Assembly: GCA_017998575.1 (NCBI GenBank)
Contig: JAGOCV010000166.1
Coordinates: 1 to 8,767 of the forward strand
Source: Burkholderiaceae bacterium
GTDB taxonomy: Bacteria > Pseudomonadota > Gammaproteobacteria > Burkholderiales > Burkholderiaceae
DNA: 8,767 nt
Direction: 5' to 3'
Shown here: in pieces, positions 1-6,235 of the stretch
Layout of the letters: every line of letters starts with the position of its first letter
How positions within the stretch are numbered: position 1 is the stretch's first letter
Notes under the pieces: model-generated
The model's database searches: none
Seen by the model: the letters and a program-made list of their open reading frames with translations, nothing else
Told to the model about the DNA's origin: nothing
Program-made: the position numbers and the translations under genes

Positions 1-1250
1 TGCGAGTAGTAGAACTTCACGTACAGCGGATCGGGCGTGAGCGTGGAGGCGTTGTCTTCGTAGAGCTTGAGCAGCGCCGACGAGAGATCGGCGCCGCTGG
101 TGCGGGCGACGGCATAGGCGTCGGCCTCGAACTCGTGGCGGCGCGACAGCTGTGCGAACAGCGGTGCCACGAAGAAACTGAACACCGGTACGGCCAGCAG
201 GAACAGCAGCAGCGCCAGCGCATCGTTGGGCGCAGCCACGCCCGACACCGCTTCGAGGTTGGGCCGCACGCCCAGGCCCGTGTAGAACCACACCTGTGAG
301 GACAGCCAGCCCAGCAGCGCGAAGCCCGCCAGGCTCATCGCGAACAGGCTGACCATGCGCTTGATGATGTGCCTGTGCGCGAAGTGCCCGAGTTCGTGCG
401 CAAGCACGGCGTCCACTTCGCCAGGCGCCAGGCGGGCCAGCAGCGTGTCGTAGAAGACCACGCGCTTGGAGGCGCCAAAGCCCGTGAAGTAGGCGTTGGC
501 ATGCGCGCTGCGGCGGCTGCCATCCATCACGAACAGGCCCTTGGCCGCGAAGCCGCAGCGTTGCATGAGCGCCGTGACGCGTGCGCGCAGCACCTCGTCG
601 TCCAGCGGTTTGAAGCGGTTGAACAGCGGGGCGATGAAGGTGGGATAGACCAGCATCAGAACCAGGTTGAACACTGTCCAGGCGCCCCAGGCCCACAGCC
701 ACCACAGGCTGCCCGCGGCGCCCATGAGCCACAGGATCAAGGCCGCGATCGGCAAGCCGATGGCGGCGCCCACGAGTGTCGATCGCACGAGGTCGGCGAT
801 CCACAGACGCGCCGTCATGCGGTTGAAGCCGAAGCGCTGCTCGATCACGAAGGTCTGGTAGAGCGTGAACGGCAGCTCGATCAGGCTGCCGATGACGACG
901 AACGAGGCCAGCAGCGCCAGTTGTTGCCACATGCCGGGCCCGATCAGCGTCAGCAGCCACTGGTTGAGTGCGTCGAGCCCGCCCAGCAGAGTCCAGCCCA
1001 GCAGCACGGCCGCGCCGAAGGCGGTCTCGAGCAGGCCGAATCGCGACTTGGCCAGCGTGTAGTCGGCCGCTTTCTGATGCGCCTGCAGCGCCACGGTGGC
1101 GGCGAAGGCTTCGGGCACGGCATTGCGATGCAGCGCCACGTGACGCATCTGGCGCGAGGCCAGCCAGAATTTCACGGCCAGACCCGCCAGCAGGAACGCG
1201 GCGAAGGCGAGGGTGAGCAGCAACGAAGGCGTGATCGGCTCGGACGACAT
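1..1250 (-). CDS. M48 family zinc metallopeptidase (Ste24/CAAX-protease type), cut at the window edge
   Basis: Integral-membrane zinc endopeptidase of the Ste24p branch of M48. Bacterial members are thought to act in membrane-protein quality control; the substrate is unknown. Reading back from the ATG at 1250 gives 416 codons with no stop, so only a short C-terminal piece is missing (family about 420-430 residues). The N-terminal half is membrane helices (about 9-30, 73-92, 108-128, 155-178, 181-205) with the Ste24 signature [13 protein letters not shown] near 132-144. The zinc site is HELGH at 285-289 (ligands H285 and H289, catalytic E286) and the third ligand is E373 in EFEAD. Hydrophobic stretches follow the HExxH helix. 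It is divergent from orn across 57 bases. There is no Shine-Dalgarno site, but TACACT lies 7 bases before the ATG. It is often annotated htpX-like, but the long N-terminal domain is Ste24, not HtpX. Confidence 0.93.
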   Translation of the reverse strand, partial: MSSEPITPSLLLTLAFAAFLLAGLAVKFWLASRQMRHVALHRNAVPEAFAATVALQAHQKAADYTLAKSRFGLLETAFGAAVLLGWTLLGGLDALNQWLLTLIGPGMWQQLALLASFVVIGSLIELPFTLYQTFVIEQRFGFNRMTARLWIADLVRSTLVGAAIGLPIAALILWLMGAAGSLWWLWAWGAWTVFNLVLMLVYPTFIAPLFNRFKPLDDEVLRARVTALMQRCGFAAKGLFVMDGSRRSAHANAYFTGFGASKRVVFYDTLLARLAPGEVDAVLAHELGHFAHRHIIKRMVSLFAMSLAGFALLGWLSSQVWFYTGLGVRPNLEAVSGVAAPNDALALLLFLLAVPVFSFFVAPLFAQLSRRHEFEADAYAVARTSGADLSSALLKLYEDNASTLTPDPLYVKFYYS

Positions 1251-1307
1251 GGCGGGGAGTGTAGGCGGCTTTGGTCGTGGCTCCGGGCCTTGGGCGACAA
1301 TTCCCGC
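1251..1307. promoter_or_regulatory. Divergent promoter region between the M48 peptidase and orn
   Basis: Seen: on the plus strand GACAAT (1296-1301) ends 6 bases before the orn ATG. On the minus strand TACACT (complement of 1258-1263) ends 7 bases before the peptidase ATG. Neither has a convincing -35 at 16-18 bases, and neither gene has a Shine-Dalgarno site. Inference: if these hexamers are real -10 elements, both mRNAs would start at or next to the start codon (leaderless). Confidence 0.4.
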
Positions 1308-1919
1308 ATGCCCGAAACCCTTCCCGATTCCGTGCCGGCGGCCACGCCCGCCGTGGCCCCCACGCTGGCCCGTTCCGACCAGAACCTTGTCTGGCTCGAC
1401 TGCGAAATGACTGGCCTCGACCCCGAGACCGACCGCCTCATCGAAATTGCCGTCGTCGTCACCGGCCCCAACCTCGAGCCCCGCATCGAAGGCCCGGTGT
1501 TCGCCATTCACCAGAGCGACGAACAGCTCGACCGAATGGACGCCTGGAACAAAGGCACGCATGGGCGCAGCGGCCTGATCGATCGCGTGAAAGCCAGCAC
1601 CGTGACCGAGGCCGAGGCCGAGCGGCAACTGCTGGATTTCATCGCGAAGTACGCACCGCGCAGCGGCTCGCCCATGTGCGGCAACACCATCGGACAGGAT
1701 CGCCGCTTCCTCGTGAAGTACATGCCGAAGCTCGAGGCCTATTTCCACTACCGCAACCTGGACGTCAGTACCCTCAAGGAACTGGCGCGCCGCTGGCGGC
1801 CGGAAATCTACAACGCCTTCAAGAAGCAGCAGGCCCACACCGCACTGGCCGATGTGCACGAGTCCATCGACGAACTGGTGCACTACCGCACCCACTTCCT
1901 GCGCATGCCCGAGGCCTGA
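1308..1919 (+). CDS. orn: Oligoribonuclease (3'-5' exoribonuclease for 2-5 nt RNAs)
   Basis: Cytoplasmic DEDDh exoribonuclease that finishes mRNA decay by degrading very short oligonucleotides, including pGpG from cyclic-di-GMP breakdown. The protein is 203 residues. The acidic/histidine active site is complete: D31 and E33 in [10 protein letters not shown]131 in [10 protein letters not shown]177 and D182 in [11 protein letters not shown]. These match E. coli Orn D12, E14, D112, H158 and D163 with a constant offset of 19, so the fold is colinear and the only length difference is about 19 extra N-terminal residues rich in Pro/Ala. The open frame continues upstream to about 369, but that stretch is antisense to the peptidase gene. 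The ATG at 1308 is the first one outside it. Starting further in (GTG at codon 10 or 16) would bring the length nearer to E. coli's 181 and cannot be excluded. No Shine-Dalgarno site is visible. Confidence 0.96.
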   Translation: MPETLPDSVPAATPAVAPTLARSDQNLVWLDCEMTGLDPETDRLIEIAVVVTGPNLEPRIEGPVFAIHQSDEQLDRMDAWNKGTHGRSGLIDRVKASTVTEAEAERQLLDFIAKYAPRSGSPMCGNTIGQDRRFLVKYMPKLEAYFHYRNLDVSTLKELARRWRPEIYNAFKKQQAHTALADVHESIDELVHYRTHFLRMPEA

Positions 1920-2000
1920 GCGCCTCTGCGCTTGCTCTGGCTCGCCATCAGGCCGGCCGGAGGACGGCTTTTGCCGCCGTTAGGTAAAAACCCGAGGCCG

Positions 2001-2009
2001 TGCGATAAT
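2001..2009 (+). promoter_or_regulatory. Extended -10 promoter for the DEAD-box helicase
   Basis: TGCGATAAT fits an extended -10 (TGn followed by GATAAT, 5 of 6 to TATAAT). No good -35 is seen at 17-18 bases (TAGGTA at 1981-1986). Transcription would start near 2016, giving a leader of about 215 bases before the helicase ATG. Confidence 0.5.
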
Positions 2010-2015
2010 CCCGAG

Positions 2016-2231
2016 CTTCGCGGCGCTGGCATCTGGCGCGCCCCGAATCGCGCACATCTTCCTCACACATTGAAGCCGGGCCCTGCGGGGCTGCCGGCCC
2101 TCGCGCCCACCGGGTCTGGCCTGCCAGATCCAGCCCTCGCGGCTTCGGGCGTTGGACTTCGTCTGATGGTTGATGTTGTATTTCAACCTTTGGACGAGCC
2201 GCCCGCGCAAGCCGTGGCGGCGTAATTTCAC
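2016..2231 (+). promoter_or_regulatory. Long structured 5' leader of the helicase mRNA (gene-free stretch 1920-2231)
   Basis: The 312 bases between orn and the helicase hold no long credible gene. Three hairpins are visible. 2075-2098 has a GCCGG/CCGGC outer stem and a GCCC/GGGC inner stem. 2112-2131 is nine pairs including one G-T around CCAGA/TCTGG. 2168-2188 is GGTTGA/TCAACC with a 9-base loop. None is followed by a T-tract, so they do not look like intrinsic terminators for orn. The last one contains the second base onward of a possible 19-codon upstream frame. Inference: a regulatory leader, as is common for cold- or growth-regulated RNA helicases; no named RNA family was recognised. Confidence 0.4.
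2166..2225 (+). CDS. Possible 19-codon upstream ORF in the helicase leader
   Basis: ATG at 2166 opens a frame (MVDVVFQPLDEPPAQAVAA) ending with TAA at 2223-2225, six bases before the helicase ATG. The start lies at the foot of the GGTTGA/TCAACC hairpin. No strong Shine-Dalgarno site precedes it. The spacing would allow translational coupling to the helicase, whose own ribosome site is weak. It could equally be chance in a GC-rich frame. Confidence 0.2.
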   Translation: MVDVVFQPLDEPPAQAVAA

Positions 2232-4202
2232 ATGACCGATTCCTATGAACTGGATGGCCGCGCCGTGGCCGCTCTGGATGACGACGCCGTTGTCGCCGAC
2301 CTTTCCCACTCCCTGACCGCCGAGGCCGAACTGGCCTTGGTGATCGCCGACGACGGCAGCGACGTCGCCGAAATCGACAGCGGCGCCGATGCGGCCGAGC
2401 CCGTCGAGGCCCTGCCCAACGGCTTCGTGCGTCTGGGCCTGGCGCCCGAGCTGGTGTCTGCCGTGGCCCAACTCGGCTACAGCCAGCCGACAGCCGTACA
2501 AGAACGCACCATTCCCCTGGCCTTGCAGGTCGAGGGCACGGCCGCCAACGATCTCATGGTGTCGAGCCAGACCGGCAGCGGCAAGACTGCGGCCTTCCTG
2601 CTGCCCGTGCTGCACACGCTGATCCAGCAGCAGCAGGCGCAGTTCGACGCTGAAGCGCGGGAATGGGACCGCCTGGTGGCCGAGGCCGCCGAGCGTGGCG
2701 AGCCCGCACCCAAGCGCCCGCGCCGCAAAAACCCCACCGATCCGCGCAACTTCCGCGCTCCCGCACCGGGCGCGCTGATCCTGTGCCCCACGCGTGAGCT
2801 CGCGCAGCAGGTGGCGCACGATGCCATCGGCCTGGTCGCGCATTGCCGTGGCCTGCGCATTGCCAGCATCGTGGGCGGTGTGCCGTATCAGCTGCAGATC
2901 GCGAAGCTGCAGAACGCCAACCTGGTCGTGGCGACGCCTGGCCGTTTGCTCGACCTGCAGCGCTCGTCGCAGATCAAGCTCGACCAGGTCCAGTTCCTCG
3001 TGGTCGACGAAGCCGACCGCATGCTCGACCTGGGCTTCTCGGACGATCTGGCCGAGATCAACCATCTCACCGAGCAGCGCCGCCAGACGATGATGTTCTC
3101 GGCCACCTTCGCGCCGCGTATCCAGCAACTGGCCATGCGCGTGATGCACGACAACGGCGCCAACGTGCGCAAGGTGCAGATCGACGCGCCCCAGGCCCGC
3201 CACACCAACATCCGCCAGTCGATGTTCTGGGCCGACAACCCCAAACACAAGCGCGAGCTGCTCGACCACTGGCTGCGCGATGCGTCGATCGACCAGGCCA
3301 TCGTGTTCGCCAGCACGCAGGTCGAGTGCGATGGCCTGGCCACCGACCTGCAGCAATCCGGCTTCGCTGCCGTGGCCCTGCACGGCGCCTTGAGCCAAGG
3401 CCTGCGCAACCGTCGCCTGATGGCGCTGCGCAACGGCCAAGTGCAAATCCTGGTGGCCACCGACGTGGCCGCGCGCGGCATCGATGTGCCCACCATCACG
3501 CACGTCTTCAACTACGGCCTGCCGATGAAGGCCGAAGACTATACCCACCGCATCGGCCGCACCGGCCGTGCGGGTCGCGACGGCGTTGCCGTCACCTTCG
3601 CCGAGATCCGCGATCGCCGGCGTCTGGCGGATATCGAAGCCTACACACGCCAGCCGTTCACCATCGAAGTGGTGCCGGGCATGGAGCCTCAGATGCGCTT
3701 CCCGGTGATCGGTGCGCGTCCGGAGCGCGGTGGCCCGCGCAACGGTGGTGGCTTCGGTCGCCCGCAAGGGCGCGCAGGCTTCGGTGGTGGCCGCTCGCGC
3801 GACGATCAGGGCTATGGCCGCAAGCCGGGCTTCGGCGACCGCCACGGCGATCCGCGCTTCGGCGCCGACGCGCCGCGGGGCCGCAGCGACGGATTCGATC
3901 GTGGTGCGCGCCCGGGCTGGGGCGATCAGCGGCCCTCCTTCGGCGACCGCGACCGCGCGCCGCAGGGCGAGCGTTCCTTCCGTGGTGGCGAGCGTGATCG
4001 CGCGCCCTACGGTGACCGCGAGCGCAGCTCCTACGGCCAGCGGCCGGATCATGGCCACGGTTTCGCCGGCCCTCGTGCGTCCAATGGCCCGGGCCATCCG
4101 GCCGCCAAACCCAAGGCTTTCGTGCCGCGCGACGCCAAGCCTCGCCCTTACGTGGGTGCCGCCGGCGGCGCGCCAAAGAAGGGCGCCAAGACCAGCCGCT
4201 GA
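2232..4202 (+). CDS. DEAD-box ATP-dependent RNA helicase with Gly/Arg-rich tail (RhlE-like)
   Basis: ATP-dependent RNA unwinding in the cytoplasm, expected in ribosome assembly or mRNA decay. The protein is 656 residues, longer than typical RhlE (about 450-500). Order: an acidic N-terminus 1-62 (about 17 Asp/Glu, one Arg); Q motif around F65-Q90; motif I SSQTGSGKT 111-119; a 48-residue insertion (about 132-179) with a glutamine run and a basic patch KRPRRK at 161-166; PTREL 186-190; DEAD 259-262; SAT 290-292; ATDVAARGID 409-418; HRIGRTGR 439-446. The core ends near 480. From about 490 to the end it is low complexity, rich in Gly, Arg, Asp, Phe and Pro (GFGR, FGDR, RDRAP-like units), the usual RNA-binding tail. 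All motifs are intact. Start: ATG at 2232, with a weak upstream purine tract. A 760-codon antisense frame across the gene is a GC-content shadow. Confidence 0.95.
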   Translation: MTDSYELDGRAVAALDDDAVVADLSHSLTAEAELALVIADDGSDVAEIDSGADAAEPVEALPNGFVRLGLAPELVSAVAQLGYSQPTAVQERTIPLALQVEGTAANDLMVSSQTGSGKTAAFLLPVLHTLIQQQQAQFDAEAREWDRLVAEAAERGEPAPKRPRRKNPTDPRNFRAPAPGALILCPTRELAQQVAHDAIGLVAHCRGLRIASIVGGVPYQLQIAKLQNANLVVATPGRLLDLQRSSQIKLDQVQFLVVDEADRMLDLGFSDDLAEINHLTEQRRQTMMFSATFAPRIQQLAMRVMHDNGANVRKVQIDAPQARHTNIRQSMFWADNPKHKRELLDHWLRDASIDQAIVFASTQVECDGLATDLQQSGFAAVALHGALSQGLRNRRLMALRNGQVQILVATDVAARGIDVPTITHVFNYGLPMKAEDYTHRIGRTGRAGRDGVAVTFAEIRDRRRLADIEAYTRQPFTIEVVPGMEPQMRFPVIGARPERGGPRNGGGFGRPQGRAGFGGGRSRDDQGYGRKPGFGDRHGDPRFGADAPRGRSDGFDRGARPGWGDQRPSFGDRDRAPQGERSFRGGERDRAPYGDRERSSYGQRPDHGHGFAGPRASNGPGHPAAKPKAFVPRDAKPRPYVGAAGGAPKKGAKTSR

Positions 4203-4207
4203 ACACG

Positions 4208-4229
4208 GTGGTGCGTTGTCGCGCACCAC
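4208..4229 (+). terminator. Hairpin just after the helicase gene, possible weak terminator
   Basis: GTGGTGCG and CGCACCAC form a perfect 8-bp stem with a 6-base loop, five bases after the helicase stop codon. The 3' side continues GAAACAC with no T-tract, so it is not a standard intrinsic terminator. It may stabilise the mRNA end or need Rho. Confidence 0.35.
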
Positions 4230-4241
4230 GAAACACGGCAC

Positions 4242-4257
4242 GTGGGACGCGTCCCAC
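4242..4257. promoter_or_regulatory. Perfect 16-bp palindrome upstream of the PfpI operon, candidate operator
   Basis: GTGGGACGCGTCCCAC is a perfect two-fold palindrome with no spacer. It lies 113 bases before the first operon start and about 65 bases upstream of a possible transcription start near 4314, a typical position for a dimeric activator. I do not recognise the cognate regulator. It could also form an 8-bp hairpin in RNA, but without a loop it is better explained as a protein-binding site. Confidence 0.45.
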
Positions 4258-4302
4258 ACCAAGCGCAGCCGGGGTCCGGCAGGGCCGTACAGATGGCGCT
4301 CC

Positions 4303-4308
4303 TAGAGT
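4303..4308 (+). promoter_or_regulatory. Possible -10 element of the PfpI operon
   Basis: TAGAGT matches TATAAT at four of six positions and lies 46 bases before the first ATG. No -35 hexamer is recognisable at 16-18 bases, which would suit activator dependence through the upstream palindrome or an alternative sigma factor. Weak evidence alone. Confidence 0.22.
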
Positions 4309-4354
4309 CTGATGGTGGCGGAATCGATCCGCTGGTCACTGACAGGAGCGTTCC

Positions 4355-4543
4355 ATGCAACCCTTTTCTTCCGCGATTCCTTCATCCGTTCCCGTGCGTG
4401 CTGGAGTGGCCCCGCGGGAGGCATCGGCGCAGGATCTGCGTCCGGCCTGGGCCCGCCCTCAGCCTGCTTGGCCTTTTCGCGTGATCGATCCGCAGGCGCA
4501 TCGGCCGGGCGCGCCGGCGGCCGCACCGGCCTGGAGTACCTGA
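4355..4543 (+). CDS. Small Pro/Ala-rich protein, first gene of the PfpI operon
   Basis: Unrecognised 62-residue protein. It is rich in Pro and Ala (ending PGAPAAAPAWST), with two Trp-Pro pairs and no membrane segment, signal peptide or known motif. Support for it being real: CAGGAG at 4343-4348 sits at ideal distance from the ATG, and its TGA overlaps the next gene's ATG by one base (TGATG), a standard coupling arrangement. The competing frame (an upstream extension of the PfpI protein from ATG 4312) has no ribosome site and overlaps this whole ORF. Function unknown. It may be a partner or regulator of the downstream products, or may serve mainly as a coupling leader peptide. Confidence 0.6.
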   Translation: MQPFSSAIPSSVPVRAGVAPREASAQDLRPAWARPQPAWPFRVIDPQAHRPGAPAAAPAWST

Positions 4544-5175
4544 TGCTCCAACCCAGTGCCGCGCCGCATGTGCCGCAGCATCTGCTGGGCGGGCTGCATG
4601 TGGCGATCCTCGCTACGGACGGCTTCGAGCAGTCCGAGCTGGCTGACCCACTTCACGCCCTGCATGAGGCGGGAGTCATCACCAAGATCGTCGCCCCCCG
4701 GCGCGGCACCATCCAGGGGTTCGACCACGACATCCCCGCGGATACCTTTGCCGTCGACTTGACGCTGGATGAAGCACGAGCCGACGACTTCGACGCTGTG
4801 TTGCTACCGGGTGGCGAGCGCAATGCTGCAGCGCTGCGCGGGCACGAGGCGGCGCAGTCTTTCGTTCGGCAGATCGACGGTGAAGGCAAGCCCGTGGCGG
4901 CCATTTGCCACGCGCCCTGGCTGCTGATCTCTGCAGGTCTCGTGGAGGGCAGAACATTGACCAGCGTGCCGCATCTCGAAAAGGATGTGCGCCAGGCAGG
5001 GGGGCGATGGGTCGATGAAGCGGCCCGCGTCGACGATCAGTGGGTGACGAGTCGCACGCCCCGCGACATTCCGGTCTTCAATGAGCGATTCATGGAATTG
5101 CTGGCGCGCCGCACACGGCGCAGTGTGGTCGGTACCGCGGACGAGGAACCGTCGGCGGCGTCGACCGGAGGTTGA
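4543..5175 (+). CDS. DJ-1/PfpI family protein (type 1 glutamine amidotransferase-like)
   Basis: Member of the PfpI/YhbO branch of the DJ-1 superfamily, whose members are described as glyoxalases, protein deglycases, chaperones or proteases tied to stress tolerance. The protein is 210 residues from ATG 4543. Visible: the first strand HVAILATDGFEQSEL with the active-site Glu E29; DAVLLPGGERN near 84-94; the nucleophile elbow AICHAPWLL with C122 and H123; TSRTPRDIPVF near the C-terminus, as in PfpI proteins. E29, C122 and H123 are all present, so the protein should be catalytically competent. The core matches the usual ~170-190 residues, plus a Ser/Thr/Glu-rich tail of about 20. GGAG at 4533-4536 places the start. 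It overlaps the upstream small ORF by one base and is followed after 3 bases by the next gene. No signal peptide, so cytoplasmic. Confidence 0.92.
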   Translation: MLQPSAAPHVPQHLLGGLHVAILATDGFEQSELADPLHALHEAGVITKIVAPRRGTIQGFDHDIPADTFAVDLTLDEARADDFDAVLLPGGERNAAALRGHEAAQSFVRQIDGEGKPVAAICHAPWLLISAGLVEGRTLTSVPHLEKDVRQAGGRWVDEAARVDDQWVTSRTPRDIPVFNERFMELLARRTRRSVVGTADEEPSAASTGG

Positions 5176-5178
5176 ATC

Positions 5179-5424
5179 ATGGCTTTCTCTACCCCGTCCA
5201 CTGCGAATTTTTCCCGGTCTACTGCCGCGAGTGTGCGACTGGAAACTGCGATATCCGACTACGACTTCCTGCGTGCCACTTACGAGGCCCTGCTGCGGGC
5301 GCGAGACGCAGATACGGTAGCGCTTGAAGCCGCCTTCGGCGCGCTGGACGCCGCGCATGAGCGTCTGCGAGCGGCGCACGTATCTCGCCTGCGCCTGTCT
5401 GAGGCCGAACTGGCCGTTCACTGA
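5179..5424 (+). CDS. Small helical protein of the PfpI operon
   Basis: Unrecognised 81-residue protein. The first ~18 residues are Ser/Thr-rich and likely disordered. From about 20 onward the sequence is rich in Ala, Leu, Glu and Arg with regular hydrophobic spacing (for example LRATYEALLRARDAD and LDAAHERLRAAH), consistent with two amphipathic helices or a short coiled coil. No membrane segment. GGAGG at 5167-5171 lies 7 bases before the ATG and inside the last codons of the PfpI gene, whose stop is 3 bases upstream, so the two are almost certainly cotranscribed. Function unknown; a self-associating or partner-binding role is an inference from the helix pattern. Confidence 0.72.
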   Translation: MAFSTPSTANFSRSTAASVRLETAISDYDFLRATYEALLRARDADTVALEAAFGALDAAHERLRAAHVSRLRLSEAELAVH

Positions 5425-5451
5425 CACCGAGCAATGGCTATGGAGATCCCC

Positions 5452-5628
5452 ATGCATGCATCCAACGCCGGCGGTACGCCGCAACCTGAACCGTTTCCGC
5501 CCGTGACACCCGATCCCAAGCCGGGAAGTCCAGGCCCCGATGCCCCGGTGATCGATCCCGAGAAAGGCGTCATCCCGCCCGTCAAGCTGCCGGGGGATCC
5601 GGATCAGCCGGATCAGAAGCGCGTCTAG
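5452..5628 (+). CDS. Small proline-rich, acidic protein, last gene of the PfpI operon
   Basis: Unrecognised 58-residue protein of very low complexity: about a quarter proline, with many Asp and Gly (PVTPDPKPGSPGPDAPVID) and no hydrophobic segment, so probably disordered. A 9-bp tandem repeat CCGGATCAG (5599-5616) encodes PDQ-PDQ near the C-terminus. Start choice: GGAG at 5442-5445 lies 6 bases before ATG 5452. An in-frame ATG at 5434 (64 residues) has only a poor ribosome site. It begins 27 bases after the previous stop, on the same strand. A non-coding origin cannot be excluded, but the ribosome site and operon position favour a real gene. Confidence 0.55.
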   Translation: MHASNAGGTPQPEPFPPVTPDPKPGSPGPDAPVIDPEKGVIPPVKLPGDPDQPDQKRV

Positions 5629-5636
5629 TCATGCGC

Positions 5637-5654
5637 ACTGCCGCTGGCGGCGGT
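5637..5654. terminator. Hairpin between the convergent operon end and imm17-like gene
   Basis: ACTGCCGC and GCGGCGGT pair over 8 bp (one T-G) starting 8 bases after the proline-rich gene's stop and reaching the stop of the opposing gene. It lies where a bidirectional terminator would be expected, but no T-tract follows on either strand, so termination by this hairpin alone is doubtful. Confidence 0.25.
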
Positions 5655-5839
5655 CACCGCATGTAATACGCCGCGCTCATCAGGCACGTGCCCAGTGCCA
5701 CATAGAACAGCCGGGCGCCGTCGCGCCCCAGCGCCTCGACGAACGGCTTGGCACGCCAGTTGTCGAGGAACCATGACCAGTCGAGCGCTGCGCCCGCCAT
5801 GCAGAAAAGGCCGGCGAAGAAGAGGAAGGCAGGTTCCAT
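5654..5839 (-). CDS. Small two-helix membrane protein resembling immunity protein 17 (Imm17)
   Basis: 61-residue protein with two hydrophobic helices (about 3-20 and 43-59) around a polar loop holding DWSWFLDNWRAKPFVEALGRDGARLFY. The pattern (helix, W-x-W-F, GRxGAR-FY, helix) and length match my recollection of the Imm17 family, first defined among immunity proteins of polymorphic toxin systems but also found alone in many genomes. No toxin gene lies in the window, so an immunity role is not supported by context. It converges on the PfpI operon and lies beyond the tRNA terminator, so it needs its own promoter. TAGCAT (complement of 5846-5851) ends 6 bases before the ATG. The open frame extends upstream to 5981, but that part runs into tRNA-Lys and is not credible. 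Confidence 0.68.
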   Translation of the reverse strand: MEPAFLFFAGLFCMAGAALDWSWFLDNWRAKPFVEALGRDGARLFYVALGTCLMSAAYYMR

Positions 5840-5904
5840 TCCACGATGCTACCGGACCATTGAAGATGGGGACGATCCCGTGCTGTTTCCCGGGTGCGGT
5901 CCAG

Positions 5905-5931
5905 AAACGAAAACGCCGGCTTGCGCCGGCG
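5905..5931 (-). terminator. Intrinsic terminator of the tRNA transcript
   Basis: On the minus strand CGCCGGC-GCAA-GCCGGCG (5914-5931) forms a 7-bp GC stem with a 4-base loop, followed directly by TTTTCGTTT. It lies 25 bases downstream of the 3' end of tRNA-Lys. Confidence 0.88.
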
Positions 5932-5955
5932 ATTCGTTCTCCAGAGGAGAAATGT

Positions 5956-6031
5956 TGGTGGGCCCTGAGTGACTCGAACACTCGACCAACGGATTAAGAG
6001 TCCGCTGCTCTACCAACTGAGCTAAGAGCCC
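5956..6031 (-). tRNA. tRNA-Lys (anticodon CTT)
   Basis: 76 bases with encoded CCA. Acceptor GGGCTCT pairs with AGGGCCC (one T-G). The D stem is GCTC/GAGC. Anticodon stem GCGGA/TCCGT closes loop CTCTTAA, giving CTT, which reads AAG. T arm GAGTG-TTCGAGT-CACTC is perfect. It lies 28 bases downstream of tRNA-Ala and shares its promoter and terminator. Confidence 0.96.
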
Positions 6032-6059
6032 TGATCTGGAAAGATCAAAAAATTCGTTG

Positions 6060-6135
<76 letters not shown>

Positions 6136-6189
6136 ACAACTGGCTGCCATTCCAGCAACTCTCGTCATCGGTTGGCAGCCGAGCCCGCG

Positions 6190-6219
6190 ATTATGCCGTA
6201 TCCGAGCGCATGTCCGCAA
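6190..6219 (-). promoter_or_regulatory. Promoter of the tRNA-Ala/tRNA-Lys unit
   Basis: On the minus strand TTGCGG (complement of 6214-6219), an 18-base spacer, then CATAAT (complement of 6190-6195, 5 of 6 to consensus). It is followed by the GC-rich discriminator CGCGGGC, typical of stringently controlled stable-RNA promoters. The start would be near 6183, about 48 bases before tRNA-Ala. The promoter lies just downstream of the guaC stop. Confidence 0.68.
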
Positions 6220-6235
6220 GCCCCGCGCCGGCGGC

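Noticed and set aside
369..1307. Upstream extension of the orn frame
   Set aside because: It is antisense to the M48 peptidase, which has HELGH and EFEAD zinc motifs in the minus-strand frame; Orn itself aligns to E. coli from about residue 20 of the ATG at 1308.
2843..3997. 384-codon alternative plus-strand frame within the helicase
   Set aside because: Arg/Ala/Pro-rich out-of-frame reading of the helicase gene; no motif or ribosome site.
1980..4262. 760-codon minus-strand open frame across the helicase gene
   Set aside because: Antisense to a fully motif-supported DEAD-box gene. The translation is low-complexity Ala/Arg/Gly/His with no family pattern, as expected from GC-rich third positions.
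4312..4542. N-terminal extension of the PfpI protein to an ATG at 4312
   Set aside because: No ribosome site at 4312, no family match in the added 77 residues, and overlap with a better-supported small ORF. ATG 4543 has GGAG at good spacing.
5599..5616. Short tandem repeat CCGGATCAG x2
   Set aside because: Only two copies of 9 bp, in frame within a low-complexity coding end; too small to be a functional repeat or array.
5840..5981. Upstream extension of the imm17-like frame
   Set aside because: It would read through the tRNA terminator and into tRNA-Lys; the 61-residue form matches the family length.
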